A DNA stretch of 64,000 nucleotides, taken from positions 3,064,494 to 3,128,493 of the forward strand of contig NC_066553.1 of NCBI RefSeq assembly GCF_024679095.1, written 5' to 3'. The notes under the pieces were generated by a model, which was given only the letters and a program-made list of their open reading frames with translations, searched no databases and was not told where the DNA came from. This document shows, piece by piece, positions 25,206-34,373 of the stretch. The DNA is from Eriocheir sinensis (lineage: Eukaryota; Arthropoda; Malacostraca; Decapoda; Varunidae). The translations under genes were made by a program, and so were the position numbers. How positions within the stretch are numbered: the stretch's first letter is position 1; every line of letters starts with the position of its first letter.

Positions 25206-26800
25206 TCTGTCCACCGCTTCAAATGTCTCCAGTTGCCATATACACGTCGAGGATTGTTACTAAATTTATTACATTATCCATATTTACAGCTATTCCTTCA
25301 CGATATTATGATAAAAGGACCCATCACTTCAAATGTCTCCGGTTGCCAAATACACACTGTTGATCATTGCCCTTTTTATTACATGATTCATATTTACAGC
25401 TATTTCACGATATAATGACAATATAGCCTAAATAAATTTACACTTATTCTATACATCAGTGAGTTTCCCAAGGTACGTTTTTATATATATTTTGTCTGGT
25501 CCCTCCAGAAAGGTATCAGATGGTATAATTATATATGTCATTTTATAACTGTGCATCCTACAGCTGCGAAAATTGTAGCTACCTATTGTTATTTTAAGTA
25601 TACTGTCGGTAGGTAGGCTACTTTATAATTCATCAATTCTTCCATTTCATTGTACTACCTTAAAATGTAGCTACTGACTCAGGGTAAAGATGGCATGCTC
25701 CTCCCTTCTCCTTTGTTGTGTCTGCAACAATAAACTTATCAAATATCGATCAATCATCTGTTTGCCCTGATTTCTCCTACAATTTCTGGGTTGTTACTCT
25801 CCTATTTTGGTTGTCTGTCTGTTATTATTTCTACGCATGATATGATCTGGAGCTACAAGCACGGGAGGTTTCTTATCCTCAATCGTCATTTAAATATTGT
25901 CAACCTCTATATCTGTTCCCTTACTGAATAAGCTACTCGTATGATGGTCGCGTCTTCAGCAATCATGACCTCCCTTTGCTTCTCCTCCTCCTCAACCCAA
26001 CAGCTTTCGTTCTAGGCCTTTACAAGCTCTTCCTCAATCCCCACAGTTTCCTTTCCTACACCAACAATTCCTTCTCCACCCCCTCAGTCTCATCCTTAAC
26101 CCCCATAACTTTCCATTTAACTCCACAGCTTGCTCCTCAACCTTCAGAATCTATACTCAACATCGGCGACCTTCTCATCCCCCACAACCTAGAGTACTCC
26201 TCGACCACCACAATCTCCTTCCTAGCCCCCACAACCTAGAGTACTCCTCGACCACCACAATCTCCTTCCTAGCTTCAGACAAAGATCTAGAATGCATTTG
26301 AAAAAAAAAAAGGATGGTAAAATCCGACTGTCAGTTCCTCGTAGTGTGCCCCGAGTAACGCTGATCACTGCGGTCACTACTCGAGAGCTCCAGCAAGAAG
26401 ATATTTGATAAAAAAAAAGGCCCAGTCTCGGACAGATGGGTAAGTAGAAAACGACGATAATAGCAGTACAAGACAGTTATGAAATAAAGTACGCCCAGAA
26501 CGTCCTTTGTCTCCGGCCTTGTGAACACTGAGCATAACTCCGCGGCTCAGTGGCCACTGCTCGGGCGGGCGAGTGTGTCCAAGGGCTCGCTGGGTAGGTA
26601 ATGGTGTTGACCCGACATATTTCCGGCGCAGAGAGGCAAGGGGCGTGGACGGGTAAGTGGAGGAGTGTAAGCTTCTTGTCCGGCAGAGTTCAAGGATTAA
26701 CTTTGTTTCGTTAGCGGTTTTTCTTCTTTTCATTGACTGAACCAAAGCGAAGAGAAAGCATTTTTTTTGTCGCGATTTTGTACAATATCACATGTGAGAA
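25206..26800. other. No gene; short direct duplications
   Basis: A segment of about 95 bp is tandemly duplicated (25218-25310 and 25327-25421; both have CTTCAAATGTCTCC and CATATTTACAGCTATT). Another CT-rich unit (CCTAGAGTACTCCTCGACCA) is repeated at 26190-26275. No exon is recognised. Confidence 0.5.
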
Positions 26801-26805
26801 AAGGA

Positions 26806-26928
<123 letters not shown>

Positions 26929-26990
26929 CAGCAGAAGCAGCAACAGTAGTAGTAGTAGTAGTAGCTAGTAGTAGTAGTAGTAGTAGTAGA

Positions 26991-27103
26991 GAAGATGGCG
27001 CCACTATAAACACTTGCCTGCACCATGACGGGCTGGAGCCGAATACCATCCAGGCCCCTCAAGCAAGCCTACCGGCGCAATAGGCATAGACGTAAAAAAA
27101 AAA
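26991..27103 (+). mobile_element. SINE 3' module, 5'-truncated copy
   Basis: The sequence from GAAGATGGCGCCACTATAAA through GCCTACCGGCGCAATAGG to an A-rich tail matches the last 110 bases of the tRNA-derived SINE at 12380-12720. It starts at the same nucleotide as the fragment at 48061. Confidence 0.7.
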
Positions 27104-27920
27104 ATAGTAGGAGCAGGTGCAGGCTGTGTAGCTTCCTGCAGACATTTCTTTACGTACACTTGCGAGAAAAAATAGTAAAGATATGATCGTCATTAGTACA
27201 ATTGCCTCTTCATTAATGGTAGACATTTCAACATTATTTTTTTTCTCAGCACCCAGGGGGCAGGGGCGCTGCTCTCGGAGACCTCACCCCTTCCTAAAAA
27301 ATGGATAGGCTACTGTCCTGTAATCATTGAGTGATTGTCTAACCTGAGTCTGCTCTCCGTTATTATATTGCTTCCCTTTGCTTCCGAAATTCTGTCCGTG
27401 ATGCACCTAATGGTGGTGAGTTACCCCTGTCTTTAATCTAAAAAAATGAAGATGCAAACGTGTGCAGCTTCATACATGAGCGATAAATCAACAAGTGGAT
27501 GCGTTCGTTTGGTATTGAGAACATCTTAAAAGCTTCCGTTCATGCCTCAGCGGCCTGTATGCACAGCCACCCCTGGGATGAGCGGCGAGGGGAGGCCGAG
27601 CGGCTTACGGCAGTGAGTAAATGAGGGGAAAGCAATGATCCGACCCCCACACACGGCGCAGATTACTGCCGCCCACGCTGCCAAGTGTTAACAGCACGCG
27701 AGACTGATTAAAACATAAATATTAACAATCATGTATATATCAACGTGTGGTAAGACGGGGGCCGAAGCTGATGCCTCAAGGAGCCAGGCTGGGGCAGGGA
27801 GGGGCCGGGGGAGCATGAGTTGGACAGGGACTGACGGCCACCTCGCGATCCAACACCGAAAAGCTTGTCCCTGGCAGGTGATCATCCTACATCTGTGTTG
27901 CCGTGCCGCCGGGCGCCCAG
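27104..27920. other. No gene seen upstream of the small secreted-peptide gene
   Basis: Unique sequence without recognised exons. The last 300 bases form the upstream flank of the peptide gene and are moderately GC-rich. Confidence 0.4.
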
Positions 27921-27928
27921 CACGCCCA

Positions 27929-27960
27929 GATATAAGGCTGTCCGCAGCTTGGCAGACTCA
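27929..27960 (+). promoter_or_regulatory. TATA box and likely start site of the secreted-peptide gene
   Basis: GATATAAGG at 27929-27937 is a good TATA element. It lies about 50 bases before the start codon, placing transcription start near 27957-27963 (CTCACTCC). Genes for small secreted arthropod proteins commonly have this arrangement of TATA box, short 5' UTR and short first exon. Confidence 0.55.
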
Positions 27961-27986
27961 CTCCTCTCCTGACTTGCCTTTCCACC

Positions 27987-28253
27987 ATGAAGATCGTAAG
28001 CATTGCCGTGCTTACTTGTGGTCTAACGATCTCCTCATCCTTCAGCCCTGCAGTATCTTGACTCCTGACTCTCTTTCAGCTGCACCTCCTCTTGATGGTC
28101 GTGGCGGCGGCGGTGGGCAGGGTGGTGGCCCAGCAGAAACCAGGCCTGGTGCTGGATGACCCGTCTGACCTGCAGGACCCCTCGTGGGTGCAGCCGCCTC
28201 GCTTCCACTATCGCGGCTTCCATCGTCCTCAAGTTGGAGCCGGGTGGCCGTGA
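27987..28253 (+). CDS. Small secreted peptide precursor, two exons, function unknown
   Basis: Exon 1 codes only three residues (27987-27995, MKI) in good start context (CCACCATGA). The intron is 84 bases (27996-28079; donor ATC|GTAAGC, acceptor CTCTTTCAG). Exon 2 runs 28080-28253 to TGA. The 60-residue product has a typical signal peptide (LHLLLMVVAAAVG then RVVAQQ; cleavage near residues 20-22) and a mature part of about 38-40 residues without cysteine: an acidic stretch (DDPSDLQDPS) followed by a Pro/Arg/His/aromatic end (PPRFHYRGFHRP). A tiny first exon ending in phase 0 inside the signal peptide is common in arthropod cuticle and antimicrobial peptide genes. No family is recognised; it could be an antimicrobial, cuticular or signalling peptide. 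ATTAAA at 28345-28350 could serve for polyadenylation. Confidence 0.62.
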
Positions 28254-29338
28254 CCACTCATCTGCTTCTCCTTAGATCCGGTCACGACGAACTGCTGGGC
28301 CCTTTGTCCGTCACCCACCCACCGCTCGGTTAACACCACAGTATATTAAACTCTGAAGAAACAGGATCAATACACTTCAAAAGTAATTGCTGGAATCAAT
28401 ACTTATACTGTCGGCCTTGCCATCAACTTTTTGTAACTTCAAGAATATAAACCAAATTCAGAGCGTTCTTATTTTCCTTTCCCTTGGACATGCTTGTATA
28501 GTTCAGCATATAGATCATATCCACTCAATTTCATCAGTCACATGGGTAACTCTTACACTGTGTAGCAAGATATCTATAGCTTTGAAAAATGATGACTGAG
28601 AGACGCCAAAAAGGGATGCTACAGCACAGCGAAGTGGTAACGAACCTGTGAAGCGCTGATTCGCGAGCTACGCAGGAGTGATGTTTTTTCCTTCTTCCTT
28701 GTTTTTACTATAAAATACAAATGCTCAGATTTCAGGAAGTTTCTGTTCGGAAGCGTTCCGTATGTGCGTGGAGAAAAGAGTTGGTTTGGTAGTGTGATGT
28801 GTAGGCTACATGATACTTCTTTTTTTATCGTTTTATTTCGTTGACCAAAAAGATGGGCTTGCTTTACTCTTGGACTGTGAAATGAGATGTTTTATTTTTA
28901 AGAATAACTCATGTTACTCTAAATGTAAGAGTTGGATTATCCGAAGTTGGGTCTGTTCTCCATGCCATCCCTACAGTGCTGGCAATGAAGGCGCTGTTAC
29001 CAGACACTCCAGAGGGCTGTGCTTATGAAAAAAACTACTATTAGAAAGAAAACATTGAGGAAGATATCATCGACCTGTTTATCCAATAAAACTGAAAGTA
29101 ATGCATTTTAAGTTTTAATGTAAAAATGATGAATGACAATGCCAAACTTTTCTTTACATTGCACAAAATACACATTCATAGTTTCAAAGGTAATATACAA
29201 GTAATAAATCAAAATATAAAAAATACACTTGATTTATATGTAGATTACAACACATCAGAAATGGTCTATGATTAACAGTAAGAAATTCTGTATAGTCCAA
29301 TACTTATTAATTGATTTACATTTTAGTTCACAGTTGTG
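28254..29338. other. 3' flank of the peptide gene, no further gene
   Basis: Candidate polyadenylation signals on the plus strand are ATTAAA (28345-28350) and AATAAA (near 29085). The remainder is AT-rich and unique; no coding exon is recognised. Confidence 0.4.
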
Positions 29339-29370
29339 GGTTTGAGATGTAGATAAAGGCTCCCAAGACC

Positions 29371-29908
29371 TTAACCCAGTAGCAGCGACGGGCCAAATTT
29401 GTGGCTTCACCGTGTAGCAGCGACGGGCCAAATATGTGGCTTCACCGTGTAGCAGCGACGGGCCAAATATGTGGCTTCACCGTGTAGCAGCGACGGGCCA
29501 AATATGTGGCTTCACCGTGTAGCAGCGACAGGCCAAATTTGTGGCTTCACCGTGTAGCAGCGACGGGCCAAATTTGTGGCTTCACCGTGCAGCAGCAACG
29601 GGCCAAATTTGTGGCTTCACCGTGCAGCAGCGACGGGCCAAATTTGTGGCTTCACCGTGCAGCAGCGACGGGCCAAATTTGTGGCTTCACCGTGCAGCAG
29701 CGACGGGCCAAATTTGTGGCTTCACCGAGCAGCAGCGACGGGCCAAATTTGTGCCCTGAAATTTACCCCCAAAAATAGATGATACATAATCTGATCAGAA
29801 ATGCTTTGATATATATTATGAAATAGTTTGTGTGAGGGGTAATTTTTTTTCATTTTTCTCGCTTGGAGGGACCATTAAGAAACATGATCCAAGCTGCTAC
29901 CGGGTTAA
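29371..29908. mobile_element. TTAA-flanked piggyBac-like MITE with internal 35-bp array
   Basis: The element is flanked by TTAA (29371-29374 and 29905-29908). Its ends are inverted repeats: CCCAGTAGCAGC at the left and CCCGGTAGCAGC read inward from the right. A TTAA target and CCC ends point to the piggyBac superfamily. No transposase is encoded. Its left half is a tandem array derived from the element's own end. The paralogous SINE at 30252 shows a single TTAA at the equivalent position, supporting TTAA target-site duplication. Confidence 0.75.
29381..29755 (+). repeat. 35-bp minisatellite, 11 units
   Basis: The unit AGCAGCGACGGGCCAAATTT plus GTGGCTTCACCGTGT is repeated from 29381 at a strict 35-base spacing (29416, 29451, and so on to 29731, the last unit partial). 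Early units have AAATATG and late units AAATTTG, so variants are sorted along the array. Because 35 is not a multiple of 3, all three frames read the same peptide in turn; those frames are not genes. Confidence 0.95.
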
Positions 29909-30251
29909 TTAATCCATGGGGAACCCTTCTGTTTGGTGCTAGTGTCTGCCTCACATCTTGAAAGCCCAGGTTCAATTCCCTGGCAGATTGTTGGGAAAAA
30001 AATATATTCTTCAGAATGTATTGAATTCTCGCATATTCTGAGAAGAGGAAATATCCCCCACAGGCCACAACACCGGTGGCTAGTGGTGGACCCATTGCTG
30101 TGTTGTTTCCCCATGAAGGGTTCAGAAAATAAAATACTTTGCATCTCTCGCAGGAGTTTTGTCCCATTACCATAGATCATGTGATATGAAGAAGTCCCAT
30201 AAGACAAATGAAAGTGTAAAGAAATTAATTTAAATGGAAGGGAAGCCATGT

Positions 30252-30520
30252 AATGACCTGAGATGCAGATAAAGCCTCTAGAAAAGACCTTAAGCCACAG
30301 GGCACCTCTGGGTCAGCACTAGAGTGTCTGCCTAGTGTCTTGGGGCCCAATTTCATTCCCAGGCAGGTTGTGGGGAAAAAGATTCTTCTTCTGAACTGAT
30401 CAAGTTCTCCTGTGATTAAAAGAGAGGAACTACCCCATGACATAACTGGGCCAACAGAGAGCATAGTTTAACAGAAGAAACTGAGGTTAGGAAGAAGTCT
30501 AGTGATGGATCTATCTCCAT
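30252..30520 (+). mobile_element. tRNA-like SINE copy B, uninterrupted
   Basis: This aligns along its length with copy A: TGAGATGCAGATAAAGCCTC, GACCTTAA at the site where copy A is interrupted, AGTGTCTGCCTAGTGTCTTG, CCAGGCAGGTTGTGGGGAAA and GTCTAGTGATGGATC. It serves as a natural empty site for the neighbouring insertion. Confidence 0.6.
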
Positions 30521-31757
30521 GTCAGTCGCAGATGTAAGTAGGGTGCTGAACCAAGTGCTCTAGATCATTAAAGAGAGCAAAGCTGTAGTCTTGTTCACCA
30601 GGCTGGTCAGTGGAGGAGGATGAAAGCCAAAGCTGGTGGTGAACATTGAATCTTAAGACGGGTTCCACAAAGGGTGTGCTCCATTTTAGAACTCAAGTAG
30701 TTAAAGAATTTTACACACTTGGTAGATTAAGGTGAGATAAACAGCACACACATATTTCTTGATAGAATGACAATTGAGTCTTACCAATGTGGTGCAATAT
30801 TCTGAAGGATGTTAGAAGAAAAGTCTTAAAATTCAAAACAGCAAAACAGGCATCTGGATCATTTTCATCGTAAAGCAATTAGCATATTTAGAATCTGGAT
30901 CTGGATAATAATGCGCAGGGCACCTATCAGGTGCATAACACGCATATGTAAGCATTTGCTACTGATATGTAATAAAATCTTAGAATGTTCAACAATAAGG
31001 CAAGCAGATCGTGTGACAGTATGCACAACTAAAACCATAAGTGTAATCTTGCAATGCCATGCTGACAGAGAGGCAAATATAAACCATAAAATACTATAGT
31101 TTCTTTGAACACTAACAAAGACAGCCACTGTCCCTAAATTCAGCAAAAACATATAAATACTAAATGACATGAATTTGTACATATGATGACTTATGTTGGC
31201 ATCCCTATTCACATAATTTAAACACAATAAATAAAACTAGCAACTCTATTTACAGTGTGTACAGCTATGATATTTTGTTCATAAAAGCATTACAGATAAG
31301 ACTCCGTCATCTCCCACACAGCAATGAGCGAATGAATGCATGTTACCATAAACAATCACCCGACATAAACATGAACTATAAGAGGAGGAAATCAGCTGTC
31401 CGCCCACTCCACAAACAGCCCCCGTCTCCCTGGCTGACAACAACAGTCACCACACCTAGAGAGCCAACACAGCCAGGTGAGAGAGGCACCGGATGGGGCT
31501 ATTATTTTCCTGAACAACAGTGTTTGCTAGATAAAAACGTAGTTTCTATTTTCTCTCTCTACTAAAGGAAACAGTTATGATGATGATAATGATGATAATG
31601 ACTGCAAAATTAGAATGATTACATTAATGCCCAGTATTGTAATCTTAAATAAAAACAACATATTGCTCTCTCACTGGTGATCCTTCCTCCACGGTCAAAC
31701 AAACTATAGTGAATTAAATCGTTTGGGCGTTGGCATGGTCCTTTCCTTTTCAGCTTT
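30521..31757. other. No gene seen, AT-rich unique sequence
   Basis: Unique AT-rich sequence with a possible AATAAA near 31225 (plus strand). No coding exon is recognised. Confidence 0.4.
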
Positions 31758-31843
31758 CACACAGTCCCAACACCTATTTCTTCCTCTCATATGTATGGTA
31801 TGGGTAACATATGAGAGGAAAAAATAGGTGTTGGGACTGTGTG
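31758..31843. repeat. Near-perfect 37-bp inverted repeat (hairpin)
   Basis: The arms at 31758-31794 and 31807-31843 are reverse complements with a single mismatch (CACACAGTCCCAACACCTAT through CTCTCATATGT), separated by 12 bases. The right arm is also the left terminus of the element below. Confidence 0.9.
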
Positions 31844-32339
31844 GCAGAGCAGAGGGGAGAAATGGACCCACGGGAGCCAATGCCCAAACGGACTCGACAA
31901 TTTGGTTTCACATTAGAGGTGATTAGGTTGCAGCACAGCAAAGATATGACATTAGAAAGAGGTGCTTTTTTGGGACCAAACAGGCACACTTGCTTGTCTG
32001 TGTGCAGGTGACCTTGGCCTGGGTCCTCCACCTTGCCCCGGGCCACCCCACAGTATCCATCACCACCCACCACACTTATGTAACTGTTCAAGACCATCCT
32101 AGATCACTGGTATTCAAATTTCCCTTACATGGCTTTGGATGCTCACAGAGGATGGGGGTAGAGATAAATCTGCATAATGGCATACTCCCTTCCCTCAAGC
32201 ATGTGGACACTGGGAAATCTGTCTCAGTATGTAATTTCAATGAAGTGTTCCCGAAATGTCCAGAGCATTTGGGCGCTGACTCCCTCTGTCCACCGCTCTG
32301 CCACATCAGCCCCAACACACATCTCTTTCTTTCATATGT
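31807..32339. mobile_element. MITE-like element with about 45-bp inverted ends
   Basis: The left end ACATATGAGAGGAAAAAATA, continuing through GGTGTTGGGACTG and GTGGCAGAGC, is matched in inverted orientation by the right end at about 32292-32339 (ACATATGAAAGAAAGAGATG, GTGTTGGGGCTG, GTGGCAGAGC read inward). The interior has no transposase. The superfamily is unclear. Confidence 0.55.
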
Positions 32340-32693
32340 CAGCTGTTAACTACACCTAAATGAATATAAATAATCTACTATATAGATTGAATTCTCAAAT
32401 GAGGCCATCTAATGTCATGAATGTTTAATTTTGTAGGATAATAACAATGATTTTGTATAAAAAACACCACTTGACAGCTGGCTTCCAATGTCAGTGATCA
32501 TTGGTACCTCAGGTCAGGTCAGGTTAGACAGACTTGGCAGTGTGCCAACCTAGGAATACCTGACGGACCCAACACCCAAATGATGGGATCACCAGCATGG
32601 TCATTTGTGCACTGGGAGCCTGGTAGAGGTGGTGTGAAATGTAGGAGAGGAGTTGCAGTCAACCGCTGGACACAATAATTATGTCATGGAAGT

Positions 32694-33004
32694 ACAGTGG
32701 CCTCGCATCCAACACCTTTGTCTGGGGTGCTTCATGTCCAACACTGCATTTTTTTGACAAATATTTATTTACCTGGATTCTATTTCAGTTTTCACACTTG
32801 AACAGGCATGTGTCCAACAACTGCTCGACCCTGGACTTTGAACGGGGAATTCGATATCTGGAAAATCAAGGGTTAAGTGTATTTTTCAGAAATTCTTCGA
32901 TAAAATCAACTTTTCCCATTGATTCTTTAGTTTGTCCACTTCTAATTTCATCCAAGGCGTCACGACCTCTGACCAAATTCCCACGTTGGACACGAGGCCA
33001 CTGT
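32694..33004. mobile_element. Tc1/mariner (pogo-like) MITE
   Basis: The ends are inverted repeats of about 20 bp: ACAGTGGCCTCGCATCCAAC at the left and ACAGTGGCCTCGTGTCCAAC read inward from the right. The left flank ends in a T, giving TACAGTGGCCTCG, the kind of end seen in Tc1/mariner/pogo elements with a TA target. The 311-base interior has no coding capacity. Confidence 0.6.
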
Positions 33005-33533
33005 GCAGGACCCAAACAGGAGTGCGGAGGGTGGGAATTTCTGCCACAAGAAGCTCTGAAGTGGGAATTTCTGTCACCCAAAGCATATCACACGAGTTAA
33101 AAATAGACCCGAACTTGACAGCATAACCAGAATTACAAATAGCTTAATCATCGTCATCATCATCATTTCATCGACGCCTGCTCCTAGGAGTTCCCACCAG
33201 GGGATGGCCACGACAGAAGAGTTTCCATCTCTCTCTATTCATACACTCCCTCCTTGCCTGCTCAAAGTTTCTCAAGGATCTTTCACCCCTCTCCCTAACG
33301 TACTCCTGCACCCTAATCTCTCCATTTCACTGGAGGTCATCCTCTAACATTCCCTCCCTCTATCTCACATACACCCTTCTGGTTATCTTACTCTCCTCCA
33401 TTTGCTCCTTAATAACATTTAAAATAAAAACATTCTGTTCAGGTTGAAATTTGAGTGTGAATTCATAGTTTTATAAAATACAGTGGACTTACTCATCTAC
33501 TAATGACTAGCATGAGACTAATAATGCCTTCTT
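33005..33533. other. 3' flank of the C2orf42 homologue with a dispersed-repeat-like segment
   Basis: Sequence at 33150-33420 (CATCATCATCATTTCATCGA through CTCCTAGGAGTTCCCACCAG and CCCTCTCCCTAACGTACTCC) looks like a decapod dispersed repeat, judged from composition only. No AATAAA is obvious on the minus strand close to the C2orf42 stop codon. Confidence 0.35.
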
Positions 33534-34373
33534 TTAAAAAGTAAGGATTGTTGCCATGTTTTCTGTCTCTGAGGTGATTGGTATGCTAATGATGTGTTCC
33601 GCTGCAGGAAGTTGAGATGAAGTTTGTGATGTTGGCTGCGGCTGTGGCCGAGGTGCCAGCAGGGGGCCTTGGCTCCTCACCGAGGCAACCGTCTGGCCGC
33701 CAACAGACCTTTGTGACTCTCGGGGCGTGAGCAGCTGGCCGTTGTGTAAGTGGTCAAACTCAAACTTTATCCGCAACTCACCGATAAGAGACAGCGGGAG
33801 GATGTCAGGTATCCACTCTATGATGAATGGGGTTGGTTCTTTCTGGCCGGGTGGAGGAGTTCCCACCCGTAACCTCGTCTTGTACTCCTGTGGCTTCAGC
33901 AGAGGCTGGTTGGCGCTGCCCTTTGCATAGATGGAGTCTTCGTCACGCTGGTGGAATAACCTGTAGCTTCCGTCTCGATTCTGAATAAAGTTCCGTGTCA
34001 CCTCCAGTGGCATGTCAGTGATGTCAAATATTTGCCTCACATGGACGTCACTCATGATCTTCCAGGTATATTTGGTAAACTTTCCTAAAGGCACAGCCTC
34101 TTTCCTTATGAACTGCTGTGTCTGATTTGGAAGTCTCTTTTTTTTGGATCGTGCATTTATTCTTTCCATTAGACAGTCAAAAAATAGCTTTGGCATATGA
34201 AACACTAGAGGCTCTGGTTTACCACTAAAGCCAAAATGCATTGTCTGATTAATTCTTTCAGTAACACTTCCAAGCCATGTCATGAAACTAAATGACGCGG
34301 TACTTTCATCCACAGGTTCCTTGGCTTTTCTGGCACACGCTCCAGTTAAAGGCCTTTTAGGTGAGGACGCTTG
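33534..34373 (-). CDS. C2orf42: C2orf42 homologue, exon 7 (C-terminal, with stop)
   Basis: 840 bases, 279 residues and a stop. The acceptor is TTTTCTTACAG|CAA. It carries the conserved C-terminal domain: [91 protein letters not shown] and [12 protein letters not shown] Gln/Ser/Pro-rich tail ends in MATILTF, comparable to the TTITFP-type end of the vertebrate protein. Confidence 0.95.
   Translation of the reverse strand, partial: QASSPKRPLTGACARKAKEPVDESTASFSFMTWLGSVTERINQTMHFGFSGKPEPLVFHMPKLFFDCLMERINARSKKKRLPNQTQQFIRKEAVPLGKFTKYTWKIMSDVHVRQIFDITDMPLEVTRNFIQNRDGSYRLFHQRDEDSIYAKGSANQPLLKPQEYKTRLRVGTPPPGQKEPTPFIIEWIPDILPLSLIGELRIKFEFDHLHNGQLLTPRESQRSVGGQTVASVRSQGPLLAPRPQPQPTSQTSSQLPAAEHIISIPITSETENMATILTF

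Larger units (their letters stand above)
29339..30095 (+). mobile_element. tRNA-like SINE copy A, interrupted by a TTAA element
   Basis: The left part (29339-29370, TGAGATGTAGATAAAGGCTC to GACC) and the right part (from 29909) are one repeat split by the element at 29371-29908. The right part has a tRNA-like stretch, GTGTCTGCCTCACATCTTG with a B-box-like GGTTCAATTCC at 29969-29979, followed by GGCAGATTGTTGGGAAAAA. The uninterrupted paralogue at 30252 shows the original structure. Confidence 0.6.

Noticed and set aside
28035..28257. Minus-strand frames of 65-71 codons
   Set aside because: They are antisense to the spliced secreted-peptide exon, which has signal peptide, TATA box and splice support.
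29506..29782. Three overlapping plus-strand frames with repeated MASPCSS-type peptide
   Set aside because: A 35-bp repeat read in three successive frames; it is part of a TTAA element.
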